From an uncultured Bacteroidota bacterium (lineage in GTDB: Bacteria; Bacteroidota; Bacteroidia; 2-12-FULL-35-15): 12,094 bases of DNA. Positions 1 through 7,469 of the stretch are shown here, piece after piece. Numbering within the stretch: the stretch's first letter is position 1; every line of letters starts with the position of its first letter. The notes below the pieces were generated by a model that was not told where the DNA came from, did not search any database, and saw only the letters and a list, made by a program, of their open reading frames with translations. The translations under genes were made by a program, and so were the position numbers. The stretch spans positions 1 through 12,094 of the forward strand of contig CAIRRW010000185.1 in the NCBI GenBank assembly GCA_903881065.1. Direction: 5' to 3'.

Positions 1-403
1 ATGTGAACATATAAATTAATACACGTTGTTTGTTTTTAAAATATCTGACAGCGACGAAACAACCAAGCGGAATGGATAACAATAGGGGTGTGAGGGCGGA
101 TATACCTGTCAATCCGAATCGTGTTTTTACTTTAATGATAAATCTTTTTTTCTTCGTAAATACTTTTTTTGTTGTGCTTTTTTTAGTGAGATGTAATTTA
201 TTTGCAATACGGTGTCGGTAATTGAGAATTAACTTTTCACTTAAAAAAACAAAGAGAATGCATCCAGTAAACCCGCCAATAGAGGTGACTGTAACGGATT
301 CGAAAAATGAGAAATTATAAGTTAAAGCAAGGGGAACACCGCCAAAAACAAATTTAACAGTACTTAATAAAAAAACAGAAAAAATTTCCCACCAGGAGTT
401 CAA
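1..403 (-). CDS. Small multi-pass inner-membrane protein of unknown function (3' end missing at window edge)
   Basis: The frame is open from position 403 to the left edge, giving 134 visible residues. It has no ATG or GTG start. Reading upstream into upp, the only usual start codon before an in-frame TGA is TTG at 403-401, 11 bases after the upp stop. The protein begins MNSWWEIFSVFLLSTVKF. It has three hydrophobic stretches, at about residues 7-28, 36-60 and 97-120. A very basic loop (about 61-95, many Lys/Arg) lies between the second and third and is probably cytoplasmic. The motif FGLTGISALTPLLLSIPLG at 96-114 has the Gly/Pro pattern of conserved small membrane proteins I associate with Bacteroidota, but I cannot name a family. 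The small spacing suggests co-transcription with upp. The reading frame is well supported; the TTG start is less certain and the function is unknown. Confidence 0.7.
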   Translation of the reverse strand, partial: MNSWWEIFSVFLLSTVKFVFGGVPLALTYNFSFFESVTVTSIGGFTGCILFVFLSEKLILNYRHRIANKLHLTKKSTTKKVFTKKKRFIIKVKTRFGLTGISALTPLLLSIPLGCFVAVRYFKNKQRVLIYMFT

Positions 404-414
404 ATTAATGGATA

Positions 415-1062
415 TTAAATTTTGGTTCCATACGAAAGGTCGCCTGCATCGCCCAATCCGGGAACAATGTATGAGTGAGCCGTTAATTCATCATCCACTG
501 CGCCGCACCATAAAGTTACATTTTCTGGCAAATGTTTTTTTGCATATTCCACACCTTCCAAACTTGCGATAACGGATACGACATGTGTATGACGAGGCTT
601 GCCACGTTGCATCAATGCTTTATAGGTTAATACCATTGAAGCTCCAGTTGCAAGCATAGGGTCGCATAATATTAATACTTTATCCGTTAAATCAGGACTT
701 GATAAATATTCGACATTGATATCAAATGTGCCGTCTTTATGATGTTTGCGATAAGCAGACACAAAGGCATTATGCCCTCTGTCAAAGTAATTTAATATCC
801 CTTGATGTAACGGTAATCCTGCACGTAAAATAGTGGCTATAACCGGCTGATCTTTTATAAGAGGTATATTCGCAATACCAAGCGGAGTAGTTATTTCCAC
901 AGGTTCATAAGTCAATGTTTTACTTATTTCATACGCCATTATTTCTCCCATACGCTCCATATTTCGACGAAAACGCATGCTGTCTTTTTGGATTTTTTCA
1001 TCACGTATTTCAGCAATGTATTGGTTGAACAGGGAATTGTTTGCTCCTAAAATATGTACCAT
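415..1062 (-). CDS. upp: Uracil phosphoribosyltransferase
   Basis: This enzyme makes UMP from uracil and PRPP in the cytoplasmic pyrimidine salvage pathway. At 215 residues the length is normal for the family. The PRPP-binding loop is DPMLATGAS at residues 134-142. The uracil-binding segment near the C-terminus is PGLGDAGDLSYGTK (201-214). The conserved ILRAGLPL segment is at 78-85, and the N-terminal MRFRRNMERMG is also typical. The gene starts 4 bases after the preceding GNAT gene stops and is followed within 11 bases by the membrane-protein gene, so it is probably read as part of the long minus-strand unit. Nothing in it looks damaged. A housekeeping gene at the end of a glycan gene group is unusual context but does not change the call. 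Confidence 0.97.
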   Translation of the reverse strand: MVHILGANNSLFNQYIAEIRDEKIQKDSMRFRRNMERMGEIMAYEISKTLTYEPVEITTPLGIANIPLIKDQPVIATILRAGLPLHQGILNYFDRGHNAFVSAYRKHHKDGTFDINVEYLSSPDLTDKVLILCDPMLATGASMVLTYKALMQRGKPRHTHVVSVIASLEGVEYAKKHLPENVTLWCGAVDDELTAHSYIVPGLGDAGDLSYGTKI

Positions 1063-1066
1063 AAAT

Positions 1067-1987
1067 TTATTTCTTTAATTTTTTAATCCACTTTGCCAGT
1101 CGAGGCAATTTGTTTTTTTTTATTTGTAAATATACACAATCTTTTGCTCCAAACTTTTTATAAAATTGAGCAACACTTTCTACGGATGAACCACCGAAAT
1201 CTAAAAGATAATTATTTCCAGAATTTTCGTTAATGAAATAATCCATTAAAAAATACATTGCCCCCTTGGCTTTACCTTCATCTGTTAGGCCGCTTTTCAA
1301 ATATGTATATGTATTATTATTGAACATAAAAAAAGCAGCAGCACACAATATATCGCCATCGTAAACTGCAAATGATTGTCCTTTGTTATTTTTAATACAA
1401 TAGTTCATTAAATTAATTAGGACAGTATAATCCTTGGCATTGAATATTTCCAGATCTCCTCCTTTTGTAGTTTTAAAAAGATTTACAATCTTTTCAGGTG
1501 AGATACCTTGTTCTATTTTCAGACTAGCTTTGAGTGCTTTCTTAACATTTCGTTTTGCGTTTTCAGAATAGTTATTTTGAATAGTTTCATAAGGAAATTT
1601 CAAATCAAGTGATTGGAATTTTCTGTTTTTGTTTTCAAGTTCGATATTCTTTGTGATGTTTGATTCATGTATGCAAATGTCAATATATTTATACTTTTCG
1701 GGAATTGAATTAATAAATTTATTAACTGTCTTCTCATTTATTATTTGTGGAGAATAAACTCCAAAATATCTTGTAAAAAAAGGCTGATACAAATAACTTA
1801 TTCTATATTTTGATTTTGAAACAATAGGGAAAACTGCTTCATAATCATTTAATATTAATGCAGACCAATTTTCAGAAACAATATTCAAATACCAGGAATA
1901 AACAAATATGGAAGAATTGGAACTGCTGTCAATACAGGTATCCCACTTCTGTTTATTGATATTTTTATTTTCTACAAAAGTTATCAT
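1067..1987 (-). CDS. FemAB/BioF2-like GNAT-fold acyltransferase
   Basis: The protein has 306 residues with the layout of the two-GNAT-fold FemAB/Acetyltransf_6 (BioF2-like) group. There is a divergent N-terminal half, then a NAKRNVKKALK segment at 143-153 that matches the usual basic 'R-N-x-x-K-A' helix. The second fold follows, with FAVYDGDILCAAAFFMFNNNTYTYLKSG split over 206-233 and a closing LLDFGGSSVESVAQFYKKFG (261-280). Family members transfer acyl or aminoacyl groups to sugars or peptidoglycan precursors. The exact substrate here cannot be read from sequence. Its start directly follows the stop of the upstream deacetylase gene (no gap), and upp begins 4 bases after its end, so it is part of the same unit. 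The coding region is very AT-rich: a hand count of 1681-1740 gives 12 G+C in 60, against 31 in 60 at 8461-8520 in rocD. That fits acquired glycan genes but is only a spot check. Confidence 0.75.
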   Translation of the reverse strand: MITFVENKNINKQKWDTCIDSSSNSSIFVYSWYLNIVSENWSALILNDYEAVFPIVSKSKYRISYLYQPFFTRYFGVYSPQIINEKTVNKFINSIPEKYKYIDICIHESNITKNIELENKNRKFQSLDLKFPYETIQNNYSENAKRNVKKALKASLKIEQGISPEKIVNLFKTTKGGDLEIFNAKDYTVLINLMNYCIKNNKGQSFAVYDGDILCAAAFFMFNNNTYTYLKSGLTDEGKAKGAMYFLMDYFINENSGNNYLLDFGGSSVESVAQFYKKFGAKDCVYLQIKKNKLPRLAKWIKKLKK

Positions 1988-2980
1988 TTATTTATTTCCG
2001 AACATTTTTGAATATGTTGTAAAATTATGTTCTCTCTTATTCTTTTCCACAAATTCTTCTAACTTTATTGTCGAATATCTTGATAACGCTTTTGGATGTC
2101 CAATTACAACCATGTGATTAAATTCTTTTCTTTTTAAACTACGCAGTGCTTTCTGCAATAGATTAGCATTGTATCCATCAATTGAAACTGTACAGTCAGT
2201 ATATCGAGTTAACATTATTTTACGTTGTCCTGGAGTAGGCATAGCCCTTCCATCTCCTAAAGGCTTATGTAAATAAGGGTTTTTACGCCCTAGTAGAAAT
2301 AATTTCCAGAAAAATAATGGTGAATTTCTGATTGCACTTATAGGCAATTCGGTAAAATATCCATTTACATACTCCTTTTCAGGTTCGTTATCAAAACGAT
2401 AAATATCTTTATTGGGAGCATTTCTGAAATCGTATCAATAATGTTCTGATGAATAATATCCATTTCGGAAAACGCTGCTATCCAAAGTGATTTGGTTTTC
2501 AATAAATGCTTTTTTAATTTTTGAAAAAGGTTGTAAACACCAACCTCCGGCGCGATACGCGAAAATTGATTTACCTGTTATATCTGTCAATACCTTTTTG
2601 TATCGAAATACAATATCTGCTATTTCTGTTTCATTGAAATCAACTAATTTGTATCTTTTTATATTTATAATCCAACGTTCTCCATCATAATAACTATCTT
2701 CCCAATGCGGATGAATATGTAATTGTATATCATGGCCAGTATCAGAAAGGTATTTTACTTGTTGAGTTATAGCGTTGTAATCTTTTTCAAGATGTGGATA
2801 TTTTACTTTGTATTCAGCAATTTTAAAAATGAAACCACAATCAATAAAAAAACAAAATCTTACATCATGAGTTTCAGCAATTCGAATAAGTTCTGATGTT
2901 GGATAAATAATACATTTCTCGACTGTACCATGGTTTTCACCAAAGTAAATTTCATAATCAAGTGTAATGTATATGTTCAT
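1988..2980 (-). pseudogene. Polysaccharide deacetylase gene interrupted by an in-frame TGA stop
   Basis: Two open segments (2980-2435 and about 2347-1988) lie in the same reading frame. They are separated only by TGA at 2437-2435 and 29 further sense codons, so the full frame is 330 codons with the stop at codon 182. The N-terminal part has the NodB-like deacetylase features: LDYE at 7-10 (first metal/catalytic Asp motif), QLHIHPHWED at 86-95 (metal His motif) and YRAGGWC at 142-148. Immediately after the stop the frame continues YDFRNAPNKD, then GYFTELPIS and SPLFFWK, which reads like an unbroken continuation of the family. No frameshift is needed. The second segment has no good start of its own; TTG at 2347 is internal to the domain. 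An intact protein would be expected to remove N-acetyl groups from a glycan. The gene may be a recent pseudogene, a sequencing error or a recoded UGA. It starts 9 bases after the AAC(3)-like gene. Confidence 0.82.
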
Positions 2981-2989
2981 TTAAATTAA

Positions 2990-3883
2990 CTAACTGCCGT
3001 AAGGAGTATACATAGTTACTCCTTTTTCTTTATAATTCCGAATCATTGATTCCAACATTTTATCTGCATCAATCAACATACTTTTTGCTTCGCCAATCAT
3101 TCCGTTTATCAGCACATTTTCTCTCTCAAACATAGGTTTCAGCGCATCGCAGTTTCTTCTCGCAGAATATTCGGGATTATGGACTTTTGTTTTAACCTCA
3201 GATTTTTTCCCTTCCGAATCAATAATTTTAACTGAATATATTTTTTCATCATACACCGGAAACTTAAAATCCAAAGCATCTTCCAAAGTATGGAGGTTAG
3301 TGCAAGCACCATTTAAAGTTGTTCCAAGCATTAAAATCTTTCCTCTTTTGTTGCAAAGTTTTCTGAAAGGCGAAAATTCATTATAAGGTGTTAACTGTGC
3401 ATAATGAGAATTAGTATAATAATCAGCCAAAGGACCTTTTGCACAAACAGAATCAGTAGGGTGCATACTTCGAGAAACATTATCAAGCTGCCTGAAATAT
3501 TCAGTAATACTACCCATTTTTGAAGTAGTATTTTTAACATCAAAAAAAGGAAGTTCTTCTAAATAATCTCTATTTCTTCCTGAAGCGGGGAAGGAAGGAA
3601 ATAAAAGTGTTCCTGTTTCGCCAATTGTTTCACTCAATGCGTCAACAATTGTTTTAGATCCTCCATCAACATATCCAATTTTACTCATGCTGCTATGCAC
3701 TAAAACAGAATCCCCATTTTTCAAGCCGATTTTTTTAAAATCATCAATTAATCTTTCCTTTGTAATTCCCCCATTAAAGTTTTGTTGTTTATGTAATTGA
3801 TGCCTGCGACGATTTTTTTTAAATCGTTTTCCCAATTCCAACAAAAATTCAGGTGCATATTTTAGTGCAATTTGTTTAAACAT
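2990..3883 (-). CDS. AAC(3)-family N-acetyltransferase, probably acting on an amino sugar
   Basis: The protein has 297 residues with the Antibiotic_NAT (AAC(3)) fold signatures. These are LVHSSMSKIGYVDGG at 61-75 (acetyl-CoA binding), LLFPSFP at 93-99, RSMHPTDSV at 138-146 with the family His141, KILMLGTTL at 182-190, and NLHTLED at 196-202 with a second conserved His. Members use acetyl-CoA to acetylate amino groups. The family is named for aminoglycoside resistance, but it also contains sugar-nucleotide N-acetyltransferases such as FdhC in surface-polysaccharide clusters. Because deacetylases, an epimerase and a GNAT protein surround it, I infer a role in modifying a nucleotide amino sugar or glycan, not in resistance. 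The basic N-terminus (about 19-32) precedes the domain. It lies 18 bases after the upstream deacetylase gene and 9 bases before the broken deacetylase gene. The exact acceptor is unknown. Confidence 0.85.
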   Translation of the reverse strand: MFKQIALKYAPEFLLELGKRFKKNRRRHQLHKQQNFNGGITKERLIDDFKKIGLKNGDSVLVHSSMSKIGYVDGGSKTIVDALSETIGETGTLLFPSFPASGRNRDYLEELPFFDVKNTTSKMGSITEYFRQLDNVSRSMHPTDSVCAKGPLADYYTNSHYAQLTPYNEFSPFRKLCNKRGKILMLGTTLNGACTNLHTLEDALDFKFPVYDEKIYSVKIIDSEGKKSEVKTKVHNPEYSARRNCDALKPMFERENVLINGMIGEAKSMLIDADKMLESMIRNYKEKGVTMYTPYGS

Positions 3884-3901
3884 TTTTTAATCCTTGCGAT
3901 A

Positions 3902-5206
3902 TTAAGTGGTCGCATATTTTACCATCTCTTCATATACCTTCTGCCAACCTTGCCAAATATTTTGATTGTTTATTGTATCATTATGCCAAAGACTGATAAA
4001 TACACCATTAACTGCTCTCACTTCATCAATAAGTGGTTTGATTTTTTGCAGCACATCTTCCGGATGAACATTCATATGATACTTTAATGTGCCTTCCATT
4101 ATAGCAAAAGGATGAACCCTTAATTTCGTTTCTACTTCATTATCTAAATCATAAAAGTTAAAAGTACTGCAAATACTGGCTCTGAATCCGACTTGTGAAG
4201 CAAATCCCATAGTATAGTCATCTGTTATATCGAGGTCAATTAAATTACGATACGTTTCAGGTAAAGTTAATTTTAAAAAATGCTGACGGCTTTTTGATAT
4301 ATCACGATGTAGAACTTTGGATAAACGTAAAACTTCTTTTTTTAACTGTTCCTTGCTTTTATTTGAACCATAAGAAGGATGAATTCCGATATCTGCATAA
4401 TCTCCAAGCATTTTAATTAATGATTGGAATTTCTTACTTTCAATTGGTAGGTTTTTATCGTTCACTCCATAATCACCTAAGAGAAAAAAATAGATACTTT
4501 TGAATTTGTATTTCTTTAGAATTTCCAACTGAAAATCATATGTATCATAAGGGTCTTTTTCATTCCCTAATAATACCTGTGTTCTCTGCGTTAATTCCTG
4601 GATATTAAAAGAAGATAAAGATTTTAAATATCCTCCAATTGTTCTGGCAAATCCTTTCTCTCTATAAGCATATGCATTGTCAATATCAATTGTAGAAATA
4701 AATTCATATTTCTTTTCAGGGAAAACAAGTTCAGGAAATTTTTTAATTAGTATTTCTTTTATCCATCCGGCCCAAATGTTAACCACAGGTTTTTGCAGAA
4801 ACCCATTCATAAACGCCAGACTGTCTTTTGCATCAAACCTGTCGTGTTCGTCTCTTATATGCGGCAAATATTCTTCGTAACGAGAAACTAAATAAAAACT
4901 TGCTGCAAAAATATCAAAGGGGAAAACAGAAGCTTTTCCTGTCGCAAAAAAGACTTTAGTGCTGTTAAATTCGAATACAGAAATATTCTGTTCTGTTATT
5001 CCAGTTTCAAAAAGTAAATTGCGTGAAACAAAAAACAATTCATCTCCTATTGGGCTATTGGTATAACTTAATTTTGCCCCTTTATTCAACTTGAATTCTT
5101 CGCTATCAGCAGTGAGCTTAAAATCAATACCAAGAATATCCTTAAACAAAAGGTTAAAAATATATTTATTGCGATGTGTTACTTTACGAGTGTATACTAA
5201 CAACAT
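3902..5206 (-). CDS. Two-part polysaccharide deacetylase family protein
   Basis: The protein has 434 residues and no signal peptide. The first about 160 residues form a separate N-terminal region typical of this Bacteroidota subgroup, including SRYEEYLPH at 108-116. A NodB-like deacetylase domain follows. Visible motifs are STIDIDNAYAY (171-181), carrying the Asp pair of motif 1; DIGIHPSYGSN (272-282), carrying a His of the metal site; SRQHFLKLTLPETYRNL (306-322); QVGFRASICSTFNFYDL (338-354), equivalent to the Arg motif; and SLWHND (405-410), the usual closing His segment. It probably hydrolyses N- or O-acetyl groups on a glycan or glycan precursor, but the substrate cannot be read from the sequence. 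It begins 3 bases after the epimerase gene and is followed 18 bases later by the AAC(3)-like acetyltransferase gene. A deacetylase next to an N-acetyltransferase suggests replacement of one acyl group by another. Confidence 0.85.
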   Translation of the reverse strand: MLLVYTRKVTHRNKYIFNLLFKDILGIDFKLTADSEEFKLNKGAKLSYTNSPIGDELFFVSRNLLFETGITEQNISVFEFNSTKVFFATGKASVFPFDIFAASFYLVSRYEEYLPHIRDEHDRFDAKDSLAFMNGFLQKPVVNIWAGWIKEILIKKFPELVFPEKKYEFISTIDIDNAYAYREKGFARTIGGYLKSLSSFNIQELTQRTQVLLGNEKDPYDTYDFQLEILKKYKFKSIYFFLLGDYGVNDKNLPIESKKFQSLIKMLGDYADIGIHPSYGSNKSKEQLKKEVLRLSKVLHRDISKSRQHFLKLTLPETYRNLIDLDITDDYTMGFASQVGFRASICSTFNFYDLDNEVETKLRVHPFAIMEGTLKYHMNVHPEDVLQKIKPLIDEVRAVNGVFISLWHNDTINNQNIWQGWQKVYEEMVKYATT

Positions 5207-5209
5207 AAT

Positions 5210-6364
5210 TTAGTTTATTAGTTTAATAATTTCACTGCAAATAAATTCCGATGCCTTACCATCTCCAAAAGTATTAGGGAACATAATATCTTTCTTTGTT
5301 AAGAACGTATTATATGCGTTAATAATATTTTGTTCGTCTGCATCGGCAATAATTGCTGCGCCGCTTTCTACTAATTCTATCCATTCTGTTTCCGGGCGTA
5401 AGATTATACATGGTTTCTTGAAAATGAAAGCTTCTTTCTGAACTCCTCCACTATCGGTAATTATCAATTGAGCATTTTTTTCAAGCGCAATCATTTCAAG
5501 AAATGAAACAGGATCAATTATCCTAAAATACTTGGATGTTTTAATTTCAGTATATAAGGAAGACGAAAGATTCTGAGGCAATAATTTTGCAGTACGCGGA
5601 TGCAAAGGAATCACAACCTTAATTTCATTTTTCTTTGCTATCTTATTAATTGCATTAAATAATGTGTTTAATCGAACTGCATCGTCTGTGTTGTTATTTC
5701 GATGAATTGTTGCTAAAATATATTTATCTGCTTCAAGACTATTATCTTTAAGTATTGTTGTTGTTTCCTCTGCAATTAAAGAGAAGTGTATGCTATTGTC
5801 AAACATAACATCACCACAGTGAAATACCTTTGGATTGTCAATTGAATAAGGAGGTTTGTTATTCTCTTTGAAGCCTTCTTTTATCAGATTATTAAAACCT
5901 GCTTTAGTAGGAGAAAATAAGAGCGTTGAAACATGGTCGCACATTATACGATTAATTTCTTCAGGCATCGATTTATTATAGGACCTCAATCCTGCTTCTA
6001 TATGTATAACCGGGATATGAATTTTTGAAGCCGCCAAGGCTCCTGCCAATGTTGAATTTGTATCACCATAAACGACAACACAATTCGGGTTCTCAATAAA
6101 AAGTATTTCTTCAATTGCGTCAATCATCATGGCCGTCTGCTTTCCATGCCCCCCTGAGCCGACATTAAGATTGTATTTGGGTTTTGAAATTTCAAGTTCA
6201 GTAAAAAAGACATCAGACATATTATCATCATAATGCTGTCCTGTATGCACAACTAATTCTTTCAATTGATCAGAAAATTTATTCCTGATTGCCCTGCTTA
6301 AAGCAACAGATTTTATTATTTGTGGACGAGCGCCTATTATTGTAAGTATCTTAAGTTGACTCAT
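5210..6364 (-). CDS. wecB: Non-hydrolysing UDP-HexNAc 2-epimerase (WecB/WbpI family)
   Basis: The protein has 384 residues and the complete GT-B-fold epimerase signature: GARPQ at 11-15, VHTGQHYDD (39-47), VVYGDTNSTLAG (97-108), HIEAGLRS (121-128), MPEEINR (133-139), ATIHRNNNTDD (218-228), IPLHPRT (252-258) and ITDSGGVQKEA (302-312). Such enzymes invert C2 of a UDP-2-acetamido sugar, giving for example UDP-ManNAc. Two segments differ from the classical UDP-GlcNAc enzyme. HCGDVMFD at 182-189 replaces the usual 'G-N-T-x-x-D', and LRPETEWIELVE at 322-333 replaces 'R-x-T-T-E-R-P-E'. Both resemble the WbpI-type enzymes that act on UDP-2,3-diacetamido-2,3-dideoxy-glucuronate. The family call is firm; the substrate, and therefore the symbol wecB, is tentative. 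The gene starts 6 bases after radC stops and leads into the deacetylase gene after 3 bases, so it is the first glycan gene of the unit. Confidence 0.92.
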   Translation of the reverse strand: MSQLKILTIIGARPQIIKSVALSRAIRNKFSDQLKELVVHTGQHYDDNMSDVFFTELEISKPKYNLNVGSGGHGKQTAMMIDAIEEILFIENPNCVVVYGDTNSTLAGALAASKIHIPVIHIEAGLRSYNKSMPEEINRIMCDHVSTLLFSPTKAGFNNLIKEGFKENNKPPYSIDNPKVFHCGDVMFDNSIHFSLIAEETTTILKDNSLEADKYILATIHRNNNTDDAVRLNTLFNAINKIAKKNEIKVVIPLHPRTAKLLPQNLSSSLYTEIKTSKYFRIIDPVSFLEMIALEKNAQLIITDSGGVQKEAFIFKKPCIILRPETEWIELVESGAAIIADADEQNIINAYNTFLTKKDIMFPNTFGDGKASEFICSEIIKLIN

Positions 6365-6370
6365 AATTTA

Positions 6371-7069
6371 CTAAAGTATTCCTTCATCCGCGAAACTATA
6401 ATAACCTTCATCAGTTATTATTAAATGATCTGCCAACGGAATTTCCATTATTTTGCCTGCTTCTTTTATATTCTTTGTAATCTTAATATCTGCATCACTT
6501 GGTTTTAAATTTCCTGAAGGATGATTGTGACAAATAATTATTGAACTTGCATAATTTTCGACAGCAGCTTTAAAAATAATCTTTGTATCAACCACCGTTC
6601 CTGTAACCCCTCCTCTGCTTATCAATTCCTTTTTAATAAATGCATTCGCCCGGTTCAAAATCACCAACCAAAATTCTTCATGAGGTAAATCCAGCATCGA
6701 CGATTTCATTATCTCAAATACATCTTTGCTTGTAGTTATTCTTTCACGTTTAATATTTTCAGTTTCTTTTCTTCTTCTCCCTAATTCCAAAGCAGCTATA
6801 ATGCTTATGGCTTTCGCTTCTCCTACCCCTTTAAACTTTATCAGTTCCTGAACCGATAATTTCCCCAATTCATTTAAATTATTTCCTACGCTTATTAAAA
6901 TGCGTTTTGATAATTCTACTGCCGTTTCATCTTTACTTCCCGAACCGATTAAAATTGCGATTAACTCAGCTTCGGTTAGTACATGCCTACCTTTGCCTAA
7001 CAACTTTTCGCGAGGTCTGTCTTCTTCTGCCCAGGATTTTATCCCGAAAGGTTGTTTGTAATCGTCCAT
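6371..7069 (-). CDS. radC: RadC family JAB-domain protein
   Basis: A helix-hairpin-helix region comes first, with FKGVGEAKA at about residues 79-87 of the 232-residue form. A JAB1/MPN-like metalloprotease-type domain follows, carrying EEFW (131-134), the zinc motif CHNHPSGN (180-187) and the downstream Asp of PSDAD. The historical link to DNA repair is not supported by current knowledge, and the molecular role of the family is uncertain. I chose ATG at 7069 because family members begin close to DDYKQPFGIKSWAEEDRPRE. The longer frame from ATG 7102 would begin at the base next to the T-run of the rpsT terminator and adds 11 residues that do not look conserved. A weak -7-like box, TACCTTTA, lies at 7090-7083, so the long unit may have its own promoter here. 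The gene ends 6 bases before the epimerase gene. Confidence 0.93.
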   Translation of the reverse strand: MDDYKQPFGIKSWAEEDRPREKLLGKGRHVLTEAELIAILIGSGSKDETAVELSKRILISVGNNLNELGKLSVQELIKFKGVGEAKAISIIAALELGRRRKETENIKRERITTSKDVFEIMKSSMLDLPHEEFWLVILNRANAFIKKELISRGGVTGTVVDTKIIFKAAVENYASSIIICHNHPSGNLKPSDADIKITKNIKEAGKIMEIPLADHLIITDEGYYSFADEGIL

Positions 7070-7102
7070 TAAAATTGGTTTATAAAGGTAATAAAAATTC
7101 AT

Positions 7103-7130
7103 AAAAAAAGCCCCGCATACATGCAGAGCT
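7103..7130 (-). terminator. Intrinsic terminator of rpsT
   Basis: Read on the minus strand, AGCTCTGCA, loop TGTA and TGCGGGGCT form a 9-bp stem with two G-T wobbles, followed directly by seven T residues. It lies 29 bases after the rpsT stop and before radC, so it probably separates the ribosomal-protein transcript from the long unit downstream. Confidence 0.85.
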
Positions 7131-7159
7131 CTCCTTATTTGTATTAATGAATTAAAGTT

Positions 7160-7417
7160 TTACGCTTTAAGAGCGTTTACTTTTTTAGTCAATTTAGACT
7201 TTAAATTGGCTGCTTTGTTTTTGTGAATAACGCTTTTCTTTGCTAATTTATCAACCATAGCAATAACTTTAGGAAGTTTTTCCGAAGCAGATTTTTTGCT
7301 TGCATCTTCTCTTAAATCCTTCAATGCATTACGCATTGTTTTTGCCTGATATCTATTTCTTAGTCTTTTAGCATCGTTAGAACGGATTCTTTTGATTGCT
7401 GATTTGTGATTTGCCAT
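7160..7417 (-). CDS. rpsT: 30S ribosomal protein bS20
   Basis: The protein is a small, strongly basic chain of 85 residues starting MANHKSAIKRIRSNDAKRLR, the typical opening of bS20. It binds 16S rRNA early in assembly of the small subunit. The rest is helical, Lys/Ala rich and ends NALKA; the length matches the family. The gene stands alone, with a strong promoter upstream (7470-7499), a hairpin in its short leader and an intrinsic terminator downstream. Autogenous control of S20 translation is known in Escherichia coli; whether the leader hairpin does this here is only a guess. Confidence 0.97.
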   Translation of the reverse strand: MANHKSAIKRIRSNDAKRLRNRYQAKTMRNALKDLREDASKKSASEKLPKVIAMVDKLAKKSVIHKNKAANLKSKLTKKVNALKA

Positions 7418-7447
7418 TTTTTACTTATTTTTATAACTTATTAATTA

Positions 7448-7465
7448 CCGCATTTTTACTTGCGG
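7448..7465 (-). promoter_or_regulatory. Small hairpin in the rpsT leader
   Basis: On the minus strand, CCGCA and TGCGG form a perfect 5-bp stem around an 8-base A-rich loop (AGTAAAAA). It begins about 4 bases after the -7 box, so it would sit at or near the 5' end of the mRNA, about 30 bases before the rpsT ATG. It may stabilise the message or affect translation; no function is demonstrated. Confidence 0.45.
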
Positions 7466-7469
7466 GGTG

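Noticed and set aside
30..221. 63-residue plus-strand open frame
   Set aside because: It lies antisense to the clearly membrane-protein-like minus-strand frame 403-1 and has no promoter or family-like sequence.
1988..2347. Independent 119-residue gene
   Set aside because: It is in frame with the upstream deacetylase and continues its domain after the TGA; the TTG at 2347 is inside the conserved region.
2990..3883. Aminoglycoside-resistance gene
   Set aside because: The fold matches AAC(3), but the neighbours are glycan genes and the family also includes sugar N-acetyltransferases; no mobile element or resistance context is visible.
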